Positions 26,556-34,438 of a stretch of 64,000 nucleotides of DNA are shown in pieces. Origin of the DNA: Saccharibacillus sp. CPCC 101409 (GTDB lineage: Bacteria; Bacillota; Bacilli; Paenibacillales; Paenibacillaceae); NCBI RefSeq assembly GCF_030518235.1, contig NZ_JAULSA010000019.1, positions 1-64,000 of the forward strand, given 5' to 3'. The position numbers and the translations under genes were made by a program. The notes under the pieces were generated by a model. The model was not told where the DNA came from. It was given only the letters and a program-made list of their open reading frames with translations, and searched no databases. Numbering within the stretch: the first letter of the stretch is position 1; each line of letters starts with the position of its first letter.

Positions 26556-26921
26556 ATGGCAAACGAAGAAAGCAAACCTAAAATTCATCTTTATATGGAC
26601 GATTGGCGGCCCTGTCCGGAGGGATTTGCACTGGCGCGGACCGGCGAAGAGTGCCTGGCAATGCTGCGGGAATGCGACGTGGATATCCTTTCGCTGGATC
26701 ACGAGATGGGACCCGGCGAGCTGAGCGGAAGCGAAGTGGCGGCGAGAATCGTGCTGAACGGCACGTACCCGAACGAGATTTATTTGCATACGTCGAGCGA
26801 ATACGGACGCCGCAGCATGTACGAGACGCTGTATGCGTCCAAGCCCGAGCGCGTAACGCTGCATCGCGGGGCCATGCCGGAAGACGTGCGGCGTCGGGTG
26901 GCGGCGCAGGCGTCGCGATGA
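26556..26921 (+). CDS. Cyclic-phosphate processing receiver-like (cREC) protein
   Basis: A 121-residue protein. LYMDDWRPCPEGFALART, the central LSLDHEMG (Asp48 in the phospho-acceptor place) and YLHTSSEYGRRSMYE fit the cyclic-phosphate processing receiver family, a group of stand-alone receiver relatives predicted to act in nucleotide second-messenger or RNA 2',3'-cyclic-phosphate systems. The function is not shown experimentally to my knowledge. The next gene overlaps it by ATGA, so the two are translationally coupled. Confidence 0.75.
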   Translation: MANEESKPKIHLYMDDWRPCPEGFALARTGEECLAMLRECDVDILSLDHEMGPGELSGSEVAARIVLNGTYPNEIYLHTSSEYGRRSMYETLYASKPERVTLHRGAMPEDVRRRVAAQASR

Positions 26922-27238
26922 GAGAAATTACCGAGCGGGAGCTGGGCGGCTGGATTGCGCGCGGCGAACGCAGGCTGATCGTCCTCGGTCATACGCCGTT
27001 TTGCGGAACGTGCAAAGCCGCCCGGCGTATGCTCGAAGTCGTGGAGGAACTGCGTCCGGAACTGGAAATTTACGCGCTAGACTTGAATTTTGCGCCGTCG
27101 TTCGTCCGGACGTACCGCATTTCGAGCACGCCTTCGCTCAGCGTTTTCGAGCCGGGCGGAGCGGGAACGCCGCGTACGATTTATGCCGTGCGCTCGGTGC
27201 CTTATGTGTTGGATTTTATCGAAAATGAGACGGGGTAA
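26918..27238 (+). CDS. Thioredoxin-like protein
   Basis: A 106-residue thioredoxin-fold protein, YtpP-like in length. The active site is Cys29-Gly-Thr-Cys32 in TPFCGTCKAARR, and the cis-proline lies in ISSTPSLSVF. It has no signal peptide, so it should act in the cytoplasm as a disulfide reductase. Its ATG overlaps the stop of the cREC-type gene, and 23 bp separate it from the methyltransferase. Confidence 0.85.
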   Translation: MREITERELGGWIARGERRLIVLGHTPFCGTCKAARRMLEVVEELRPELEIYALDLNFAPSFVRTYRISSTPSLSVFEPGGAGTPRTIYAVRSVPYVLDFIENETG

Positions 27239-27261
27239 TTCCCTGTGGAGGGTAACGTATT

Positions 27262-28386
27262 TTGAGTGAGCGGGATATGGAGAATGAAAAGTTGAACGCC
27301 GGGGAACCGGAATCAGAAACGGCCGCCGAAGCCGGGCAAAACGAAAACGCGCAGGAGGAGCCGCAGGGCGAAAGTCTATTCGTCTGCACGGCCAATCGCG
27401 GATTTGCGGCGTATGCGCAGGAAGAACTGCGGCGTTTGTTCGGCTCTGTCAAAAGCAGTGTGCTGAGCGACAGCGAGGTACTGCTGGTGCGGCTCGCGAT
27501 GCCGGAAGAAGAAGCCGTTCGCCGCATTGCGGACAGCCGGCCGATCTTCCTGCGTCATATTCAGCCGGTCGGCTTCGAAAAAGAAGGCGATAATACAGGC
27601 GCGCTGCTGGCCGACGCCGCGGCATACGTGCTCGGAGACGGACGGCTCGGCGCGGGCGTAAAAGCGGCGCTGCAGGTGCGCAGAAGCGAAGGGACGGGCG
27701 AAGAAAGCGCGTCGCAGCTGCGGGACTGGCTCGAAGAGCTGCTGCGTCCTTCGGAAGCCGAATTCGTCGCATCCGGGGCGGACTGGATCGTCTCGGTTTA
27801 TTTGACGCCGTCCGGCGCATACGCGGGCATTTCCCGGCCGGAAAACAATCTGTCGGACTGGAGCGGCGGCGCGGTTCGTTTCCGGCGGGAAGAAGGACAG
27901 CTGTCGCGCGCCAAGTTCAAGCTGCTCGAAGCGGAGCGCGAATTCGGCCTCGATCTGTCGGCCTACCGCAGCGCGGTCGATATCGGTGCGGCGCCGGGCG
28001 GCTGGACGTCGCTGCTGCTTGAGCGCGGATTGAAAGTAACGGCCGTCGATCCGGCCAAACTGCATCCTTCGCTGCTCAAAGCGCCGAACCTGACCTATAT
28101 CCGCAAAAACGCGGGCGAAGCCAAATTTTCCGACAACGAATTCGATCTGCTGGTCTGCGATATGAGCTGGAGCCCCAAATTGATGGTGCAGCTCGTAACC
28201 GGGCTGCTGCATGCGCTGGCGCCGGGCGGCACCGCGATCGTAACGATCAAGCTCATGCACAAAAAGCCGATGGCGCTGATCAAAGAAGTGATGGCTTCGT
28301 TCGAATCGTCGCGTCTTCAGGTGCAGCGGGCCAAGCAGCTGTTCCACAACCGCGAAGAAATTACGCTTTATATGATCAAATACTAA
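27262..28386 (+). CDS. FtsJ/RlmM-like SAM-dependent methyltransferase
   Basis: A 374-residue protein with an acidic N-terminal extension (1-33), a THUMP-like or substrate-binding middle part, and an FtsJ-type domain: SAM motif VDIGAAPGGWTSLLLE near 239-254, VCDMSW, and the C-terminal KLMHKKP. RlmM proteins 2'-O-methylate a cytidine of 23S rRNA; an rRNA substrate is likely here too. The start is TTG 27262 with GGAGGG ten bases upstream; an ATG at 27277 lacks such a site. Confidence 0.85.
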   Translation: MSERDMENEKLNAGEPESETAAEAGQNENAQEEPQGESLFVCTANRGFAAYAQEELRRLFGSVKSSVLSDSEVLLVRLAMPEEEAVRRIADSRPIFLRHIQPVGFEKEGDNTGALLADAAAYVLGDGRLGAGVKAALQVRRSEGTGEESASQLRDWLEELLRPSEAEFVASGADWIVSVYLTPSGAYAGISRPENNLSDWSGGAVRFRREEGQLSRAKFKLLEAEREFGLDLSAYRSAVDIGAAPGGWTSLLLERGLKVTAVDPAKLHPSLLKAPNLTYIRKNAGEAKFSDNEFDLLVCDMSWSPKLMVQLVTGLLHALAPGGTAIVTIKLMHKKPMALIKEVMASFESSRLQVQRAKQLFHNREEITLYMIKY

Positions 28387-28395
28387 GAATGGGTC

Positions 28396-28425
28396 TTTAC
28401 ACTTAGCAAGCAATAGGTTTATAAT
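28396..28425 (+). promoter_or_regulatory. Sigma-A promoter of the Tad-like operon
   Basis: TTTACA (28396-28401), 18 bases, TATAAT (28420-28425). It lies 10 bases after the methyltransferase stop and 113 bases before the first tad-cluster gene. No other good promoter was seen inside the cluster. Confidence 0.75.
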
Positions 28426-28457
28426 GATCTCAAAATCATATGAACGACAGTAAAGGG

Positions 28458-28517
28458 AAAGCATCCCTCGCGAATCGGTCTTCGGACCCGGTTCTTGAGG
28501 GGTGCTTTCTTTTTTTG
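28458..28517 (+). terminator. Terminator/attenuator hairpin in the tad-operon leader
   Basis: AAGCATCCCTC (28459-28469) pairs with GAGGGGTGCTT (28497-28507), and inside it GAATCGGTC pairs with GACCCGGTTC across TTCG with one bulged C. TTTCTTTTTTTT follows. It lies between the promoter and the first coding region. The upstream AGGGA can instead pair with TCCCT (28464-28468) inside the 5' arm, a weak alternative fold. It may be an attenuator or may end an RNA of about 85 bases. Confidence 0.7.
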
Positions 28518-28537
28518 TCCGGAAAGGGGAGAAGGCT

Positions 28538-29983
28538 ATGCCGTACCCGTCGAAGCTGGAGCGTGGAGCCGTGATCGGCGACCGGTACCGGGTGGAACGA
28601 CAATTGGGCAGCGGCGGAATGAGCCGGGTTTATCTGGCTTCCGATGCAAAGCTCCCGGGCAAATGGTGGGCGGTCAAAGAAACGATGGCCGATACGGCGG
28701 ATTACGAACGAATCGAGAACGAAGCCCGGATGCTGACGCGCCTGCGCCACCGCAGCCTGCCGCAGATCGCGGACTTTTTCGCCCCGGAGGCGGAAGGGCG
28801 GGCGTTTCTGGTCATGGAGTACATCGAAGGACGCAATCTGGACGAGTGCGTTCGGGCGGCCGGCGGCCGGATCGGCATTTCGTTTCTGCTGGAGTTTGCG
28901 CTGCGCATCTGCGAGGTTCTGGAGTATCTGCACGCGCAGAGCCCGCCGGTAGTGTTCCGGGATCTGAAGCCCGGCAATGTGATGATCGGGCCCGACGGCG
29001 CGATCCGGCTGATCGATTTCGGGATTGCCCGCAGCGCCGGGCCGGAGAAAAGCGCGGATACGGTCAAGCTCGGCACGATCGGATTCGCCGCTCCGGAGCA
29101 GTACGAAGGACGGAGCGATCCGCGCAGCGACCAGTACGCGCTGGGCGCGCTGCTGCTGTATCTAAGCACCGACGGACGTTTCAGCGAATGGACGACGGAA
29201 GCCCGGCAGGCCCTGCGGCCGGATCTGCCTCGGGAACTGGTTCCGGCGATCCGCAGAATGCTGAATTTTCGGCTGGAGGAACGATATGCCGGCATGACCG
29301 AGATCAAAGCGCTGTTTCAACCGGTCGAAAGCGCCGGGTCTTCGGAAGCCGAAGTCTCGGCCGGCACTTCGACGGTCGCCGTGATGGGCACTTTCCGCGG
29401 CTGCGGAACGACGCATACTGCGATCGCAGCGGCGCATACGCTGGCCCGCGAAGGCGGCCGGACGGCGGTCGTCGAACTGGACCGCTCGGCGGGAGCGTTC
29501 GAAGCGATTGCGCTCGAATGGGAAGGCGAACCGCTGCGCGGACGACGGACGTTCGAAATCCGCGGCGTCGATTACTGGCCGGGCGCCGGGTGGGAAGAAC
29601 TGGCCGGCATCTTCGGCCGGGGGTACCGCTATGTGGTGCTGGATCTCGGCTTATGCGGAGACGCCCGCGGATTCGAAGAATTTATCCGCGCCGATGTGCC
29701 GGTCGTTGTCGGCTCGGGCAGCGAATGGCGAAGCGCCGCTCTCGTGACGTTCGGCGGCCGAGAGCGGCTGCGCATACGTCCGCACTGGTCTTACTGCCTG
29801 CCGCTTGCGGCGGAAGAAACGGTGAAGGAACTGCGCGGCAAGCTGGACCATAAGCGCGTATTCGCTCTGCCGGCGGTTCCGCGTCCGATGGACGGTTCGC
29901 AGCGCGAAGCGTTTGAACCGCTGCTCGGCGGATTGTACGCGCGCAAAGCGCGGCGCTCGAGGCTGAAGCTGGGATTTCGCTAA
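28538..29983 (+). CDS. Ser/Thr protein kinase fused to a degenerate ParA/CpaE-like domain
   Basis: A 481-residue cytoplasmic protein. The Hanks-type kinase spans about 16-265: glycine loop GSGGMSRVY (from 24), Lys47, the catalytic loop FRDLKPGNV (Asp142; HRD reads FRD), DFG (Asp160) and the AAPEQYEG activation-segment end. There is no transmembrane segment and no PASTA repeat, unlike PrkC. From about residue 279 a second domain begins VAVMGTFRGCGTTHT, resembling a ParA/CpaE nucleotide-binding start but without the Walker lysine, with VVELD and VVLDLG strands after it. First gene of the Tad-like operon; it may phosphorylate pilus components. ATG 28538 has AGGGGAGAAGG upstream. Confidence 0.85.
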   Translation: MPYPSKLERGAVIGDRYRVERQLGSGGMSRVYLASDAKLPGKWWAVKETMADTADYERIENEARMLTRLRHRSLPQIADFFAPEAEGRAFLVMEYIEGRNLDECVRAAGGRIGISFLLEFALRICEVLEYLHAQSPPVVFRDLKPGNVMIGPDGAIRLIDFGIARSAGPEKSADTVKLGTIGFAAPEQYEGRSDPRSDQYALGALLLYLSTDGRFSEWTTEARQALRPDLPRELVPAIRRMLNFRLEERYAGMTEIKALFQPVESAGSSEAEVSAGTSTVAVMGTFRGCGTTHTAIAAAHTLAREGGRTAVVELDRSAGAFEAIALEWEGEPLRGRRTFEIRGVDYWPGAGWEELAGIFGRGYRYVVLDLGLCGDARGFEEFIRADVPVVVGSGSEWRSAALVTFGGRERLRIRPHWSYCLPLAAEETVKELRGKLDHKRVFALPAVPRPMDGSQREAFEPLLGGLYARKARRSRLKLGFR

Positions 29984-30041
29984 AGCGGCGCGCATGAAGC
30001 AAGAAGGTTGATGAATTGCAGGAGACGAAGGGAGAACATAC

Positions 30042-31001
30042 ATGTCGAGAATCAGATTTCGCCAGCGGCAGAAGCTGCTGGCGGCAGCGGCCGGAGCGGC
30101 AGCGGCGCTGCTGCTCAGCACGGCGGCCGGTACGCTTTATGTGCGGCAGATTGAACAAGATTACCGCGAGGATCGCAGCGGATACGAACAGCAAATCGCG
30201 GCGATGGAAGCGCAGCGGATTCCCGTATATGCGCTGACGCGCGATATCAAAGCGGGACAAAAAATTAGCGAAAACGATCTGACCGAGATCGAAGTCGTCC
30301 GCGATACCGTTCCGGCGGATATGCCGAAACGGAAAGACGCGATCGGGCGTTATAGCAAGATCGCTTTGTCGAAAAATACGCCGCTTACATCGGAAATGCT
30401 GTACGAAGGCGCGGTGACGCCGTCCGATCTGCGCAGCCAGGAATTCCGTTTGATCGAGCTGCCGACGCGTCTTGCGCAGGGCGATTACGTCGATGTCCGC
30501 GTCAAGTTCCCGACCGGCGAAGACTTTATCGTGTTGTCCAAAAAGAAAACGGAAGACCTGGCTTCGGGCACGATCTGGGTGCGGATGAACGAACGCGAAA
30601 TCCTCACCATGTCGTCCGCCGTCGTCGACGCTTATCTGAACGACGCTTCGATTTACGCGGTGAGCTATATCGAACCGGGGCTTCAGCAGGCGGCGGTTGT
30701 CACTTACCCGTCCAACTCCAGCGTGCTCGACCTGATCGAAAGCGATCCGAATATCGTGGAGCGCGCCAAGACCGAGTTGGAACGGCGGATGCGCGACAAG
30801 CTGGAAACGGGACTCGATCTGCTGACGCCGGAAGAAATCCAGAAATACCTGAATAACAAAGCCAACGCAAGCGCGGTCAATCCCGGCACGCAGAGCAATT
30901 CGCTGATCGAAAATTCGCGGCAGAACGCGGACGAGACCGGCGGCGCCCAAACGGAAGCGGATATTTTCACGGACGGCGGCAGTACGGATACCGGAAATTA
31001 G
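30042..31001 (+). CDS. SAF-domain protein, CpaB-like pilus assembly
   Basis: A 319-residue protein with a basic N-terminus, one membrane segment (about 12-32) and an outward SAF domain (about 57-118; VYALTRDIKAGQKISENDLTE and the KNTPLTSEML end). A CpaB/RcpC-type beta region follows (LAQGDYVDVRVKF). In Tad systems CpaB sits in the periplasm with the secretin; in this Gram-positive it would face the cell wall. The C-terminal 40 residues are low-complexity. It lies between the kinase and the ParA-like genes. Confidence 0.85.
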   Translation: MSRIRFRQRQKLLAAAAGAAAALLLSTAAGTLYVRQIEQDYREDRSGYEQQIAAMEAQRIPVYALTRDIKAGQKISENDLTEIEVVRDTVPADMPKRKDAIGRYSKIALSKNTPLTSEMLYEGAVTPSDLRSQEFRLIELPTRLAQGDYVDVRVKFPTGEDFIVLSKKKTEDLASGTIWVRMNEREILTMSSAVVDAYLNDASIYAVSYIEPGLQQAAVVTYPSNSSVLDLIESDPNIVERAKTELERRMRDKLETGLDLLTPEEIQKYLNNKANASAVNPGTQSNSLIENSRQNADETGGAQTEADIFTDGGSTDTGN

Positions 31002-31017
31002 AAAAGAGGCGACAACG

Positions 31018-31689
31018 GTGAAAAAAGCGATTTTTATCGGATACCACGACAAAACAGACCTGCTGTTCTATCTCGCCAAAACCCTGTCGGCCGCCGGACG
31101 CAAAGTCCTGATCGTGGACGCCACGGCGGAAAAGCGTTATGAATTCGCGTACCCCGCGCTCGATATTCCGGGCGAGCCGCAGGAGTACGACGGCTTCGAC
31201 GTCTGGATTCCTTCCGGCACGCGGCATGCGGTCGATCTGGGCGCTTACGAATTCGTCCTGTACGATACCGACGATCCCGGCGCGCTCAAAAACTGTCCGA
31301 GTGCGCAGTGGAATTTCCTGGTCGGCGGTTATGAACAAACTTCGATCCGGCGCAACGTCCGGCTGCTGGAATCGTTTTTTGCGGATAAGCCGGCTTCGGA
31401 ACTGTGCGGGTTTTACAAGATTTTGTTCGAAGCGTCGACGGAACCGGGCGAAGCGTATATCGACGAACTGCTGGAACGTTTTCCGATCGACTGGAAAGGA
31501 ACGTTCGCATATTATCCCGACGAGCGCAATATGGCGATCAAGATCGGCAATCAATATGCCGCAAGGCTCAAGATGAAAGGCCTGTCCGCAGAGATCAAAC
31601 GGGTCGTGCAATCGTGCGCTTCCGCGCTGCTGGAGCTGGATGAACGCGGCGCGCGCAAACTTTGGAAAACGGCCGAGAGGAGCAGATAA
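31018..31689 (+). CDS. Degenerate ParA/CpaE-like protein 1 of the tad cluster
   Basis: A 223-residue protein beginning MKKAIFIGYHDKTDLL and continuing KVLIVDAT, which follows the beta-alpha-beta start of MinD/ParA/CpaE proteins, but the P-loop GKGGxGK is absent. The later part holds no motif I can name. Enzyme activity looks unlikely; it may be a structural or localisation factor. GTG start with AGAGGCGAC upstream. Only 1 base separates it from the next gene. The assignment rests on fold-like pattern and position, so it is tentative. Confidence 0.55.
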   Translation: MKKAIFIGYHDKTDLLFYLAKTLSAAGRKVLIVDATAEKRYEFAYPALDIPGEPQEYDGFDVWIPSGTRHAVDLGAYEFVLYDTDDPGALKNCPSAQWNFLVGGYEQTSIRRNVRLLESFFADKPASELCGFYKILFEASTEPGEAYIDELLERFPIDWKGTFAYYPDERNMAIKIGNQYAARLKMKGLSAEIKRVVQSCASALLELDERGARKLWKTAERSR

Positions 31690-31690
31690 A

Positions 31691-32536
31691 ATGGGACAAA
31701 TCGCTTTTTGGAGCGTGGGACACGGAACGGGAGTCACATCGAGCGTCGCGGCAATCGCTTCGGTAATCGGCAGCGATTACCGCATCCGTACGCTGGTGTC
31801 GCAGCCGCAGGGGGAAGAGCGCTCGCTGGAACGGGGCTTTATGCGCTCGATCAATACATACAGCCATCACCTGGCGGGCGAAGCCGGAACGGGCATCGAC
31901 GCGCTGGTCCGGCTGGCCCGCAGCGGCAAACTGGAGCGCGAAACCGTCAAAAACAACGCGCTGCTGCTCGAACCCGGACGGCTCGACCTGCTCAGCGGCT
32001 CGGATCGCATGAACAGGCTTCAGTTCGAGAACGCCGGAGCGCTGATCGGCCAGGTATACGAAGGCGCGCGCAGCTATTACGACTGCATCCTGCTCGACGT
32101 GCGTTCGGGCACCGACAGTCAGACCGCCCGCGAGATGCTGGCCGGAGCGGATTTGGTCGTGATCTGCCTCAACCAGAACGCGGGCGTGCTGGAACGCTAT
32201 TTCGACCGGAGCGGCTGGCCGCGGGAACTGGAAGGCAAAAAGCAGCTGCTGCTGTTCTCCGGCTACGACCCGCATTCCAAATATAAAGCGGCCAACATCC
32301 TGCGCAAATACGGACGGCGCGAAACCGTGCTGACCGTGCCGTACAATACGGATTTTCGCGATGCGGCCAACGACGGGGATATCAAAGGATTCGTTTCGCG
32401 CAGCCGCGGTATCGACCGGAAACATCGGAACTACCCGTTTATGGCGGAAGTCCGGCGGACCGCCGAAAAGCTGCTGGAAGAAATCGGCGTCAATACGCGT
32501 CTGAAGCACACGGATATCGAGAAAGGGGCTTCCTGA
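31691..32536 (+). CDS. Degenerate ParA/CpaE-like protein 2 of the tad cluster
   Basis: A 281-residue protein with the ParA-like start IAFWSVGHGTGVTSSVAAIA, where the Walker A lysine is replaced by Thr, then RTLVSQPQ, the strand YDCILLDVRSG and ADLVVICLNQN, which match the order of MinD/CpaE domains. It keeps the ParA fold pattern far better than its upstream neighbour. In Tad systems the CpaE/TadZ protein places the pilus machine at a cell site. It is followed after 3 bases by the CpaF ATPase. Confidence 0.7.
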   Translation: MGQIAFWSVGHGTGVTSSVAAIASVIGSDYRIRTLVSQPQGEERSLERGFMRSINTYSHHLAGEAGTGIDALVRLARSGKLERETVKNNALLLEPGRLDLLSGSDRMNRLQFENAGALIGQVYEGARSYYDCILLDVRSGTDSQTAREMLAGADLVVICLNQNAGVLERYFDRSGWPRELEGKKQLLLFSGYDPHSKYKAANILRKYGRRETVLTVPYNTDFRDAANDGDIKGFVSRSRGIDRKHRNYPFMAEVRRTAEKLLEEIGVNTRLKHTDIEKGAS

Positions 32537-32539
32537 CGC

Positions 32540-34438
32540 ATGAACGCGATAAATCTGCTGCTGATCGCCTCGATTCTGGCCGGAATCCTGGGCTGGCTGC
32601 TGTTCGTCCTGCGTCGCAGTCCGGATGCCGGAAGCGGTCTGTGGAACGCTGAAGCGGAAACGCCCGCGCTGGAAGACATCCAGGCCTACGTGACGGCGGC
32701 AATTAACGACTTCACCAATGCGAACCTGCTCGATCTCGGTCTTTCGGCCGAAGAATTCGAACGCCGCCGCAGCGTGGTGGCGGAGCTGAAAAGCTCGCTC
32801 AAAAACTGCAATTCGGGCAGCCTTGCGGACAAAACCTACGTCAAATCGTTTATTTACGACCTGATTTTTCGCGGCGGGATCGTTACGGAAACCAGTATCG
32901 ACCGGATCTTTCCGTTCGGCGACGAACGTCTGCTGACCGATCAGGACAAATTCGATCTGCTGCTCTACCAGTATAAACGCGAGCACGGTTTGCAGGCGCT
33001 GAGCGTATTGATCGAACAGCACGGACTGGCCGAACCGAAATGTGTGATTGAAAACGGAGAAACGGAATCGTACATCGTTACGCCGGAAGAAATTCGGGAT
33101 ATTTACCGGCGCGAAGCAGGCAATCTGTCGTTCGAAGACAAAATGCAAATCATCGTTCAGCGCGTCTACCAGCAGTACAAAGGTTTTGGGGCGATCGACG
33201 AACTGCGCGACCAGAATATCGACGGCGTTTCGGCCGGCGTTTCCGGACTTCCGGCGGATATGCAGGAAGTGGAGCACGAAGTCGAGCTGATGCGCAGCAT
33301 GCGGAGCAGGACGCCGCGCGGATGCGACAGCGTCTGGATCTTTTACCGGGGCAAATCGATTCGGCTGGCCTGCCTGGGCTTCGGGAGCGATCTGGAACTC
33401 AAGCGCGTTTGCCAAAACATTTATAAATTCGGCAACCCGGGTCAGCTCTCGGAAGCCAAAGCGTATATGGTCAACGAAATGCAGGACGGTTCGCGGGTGG
33501 TGGTCGTGCGTCCGCCTTTTTCCGAAAGCTGGGCGTTCTTCGTCCGCAAATTCGATCTGCCGAATCTCAGTCTGGAGCGCCTGCTTGCGTCGGAACGGGT
33601 AACCAATGCCGAGCTGCCGATGAAGATGCTCGATTACCTGATGAAAGGCGCGCAGGTGACGGCGGTGACGGGCGAGCAGGGTTCGGGCAAAACGACGCTG
33701 CTGATGGCGATGGTCAAGTCGATCTACGGCACGTTCAACCTTCGCATCCAGGAGCTGGCGTTCGAGCTGCATCTGCGGCGCCTGTATCCGCAGCGCAATA
33801 TGCTCGCATTCCGCGAAACGGACAAGATCAGCGGCCAGGAAGGACTGGATTTGCAAAAAAAAACCGATGGGACCGTAAATATTCTCGGCGAAGTCGCCAC
33901 CGATCCGGTTGCGGCCTGGGCGGTGCAGATGTCGCAGGTGGCGAGCAAGTTTACCGTATTCAGCCATCACGCCAAAACGACGAAAGACCTGATCTGGTCG
34001 CTGCGCAACTCGCTGCTCAAAACGGGAACCTTCCAAAACGAGCGGATCGCCGAAGAGCAGGTAGCCAGCGTAATCGCGTTCGACGTCCATCTGGAAAAAG
34101 AGCGCGACGGGACCCGCTTCATCGAACGGATGACGGAATGCGTCGCGATCGACGCCGACGAGTCTTCGTTTACGGAACTTGTGCGCGAACTGGGAAAAGA
34201 TGCGGACGAAGCTTCGGCGCTGCGGATTCTGACCCGGGCCAATCTGGACTACTACCGGCGCTTGACGGGACGCACGTTCGAATCGCGCAATATTATCGAA
34301 TTCCGCGACGGCGCTTACGTTCCGGTCGAGCGGCCTTCGCCGCGCAAAGTGGAGCTGATGGCCGGCAATATGTCCCGCGAAGACGCGGCCGCGTTCCGTG
34401 CGTTTCTCGACCTCTACTGGGGGAGTGAAACGGCATGA
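32540..34438 (+). CDS. CpaF/TadA-like secretion ATPase with N-terminal membrane anchor
   Basis: A 632-residue T2SS/T4SS-type ATPase that would power pilus assembly or export. Walker A GEQGSGKTTLL starts at residue 378, and a Walker B/His-box-like stretch follows in LGEVATDPVAAW and FTVFSHHAKTT. The N-terminal all-helical region is typical of CpaF. Unusually, residues 5-24 form a hydrophobic helix (LLLIASILAGILGWLLFVL), so the ATPase appears membrane-tethered. It overlaps the TadB/C-like gene by ATGA. Confidence 0.88.
   Translation: MNAINLLLIASILAGILGWLLFVLRRSPDAGSGLWNAEAETPALEDIQAYVTAAINDFTNANLLDLGLSAEEFERRRSVVAELKSSLKNCNSGSLADKTYVKSFIYDLIFRGGIVTETSIDRIFPFGDERLLTDQDKFDLLLYQYKREHGLQALSVLIEQHGLAEPKCVIENGETESYIVTPEEIRDIYRREAGNLSFEDKMQIIVQRVYQQYKGFGAIDELRDQNIDGVSAGVSGLPADMQEVEHEVELMRSMRSRTPRGCDSVWIFYRGKSIRLACLGFGSDLELKRVCQNIYKFGNPGQLSEAKAYMVNEMQDGSRVVVVRPPFSESWAFFVRKFDLPNLSLERLLASERVTNAELPMKMLDYLMKGAQVTAVTGEQGSGKTTLLMAMVKSIYGTFNLRIQELAFELHLRRLYPQRNMLAFRETDKISGQEGLDLQKKTDGTVNILGEVATDPVAAWAVQMSQVASKFTVFSHHAKTTKDLIWSLRNSLLKTGTFQNERIAEEQVASVIAFDVHLEKERDGTRFIERMTECVAIDADESSFTELVRELGKDADEASALRILTRANLDYYRRLTGRTFESRNIIEFRDGAYVPVERPSPRKVELMAGNMSREDAAAFRAFLDLYWGSETA

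Noticed and set aside
31595-34090. 831-residue minus-strand open frame opposite the ParA-like and CpaF genes
   Set aside because: Shadow frame; the plus strand has a clear Walker A and tight operon spacing.
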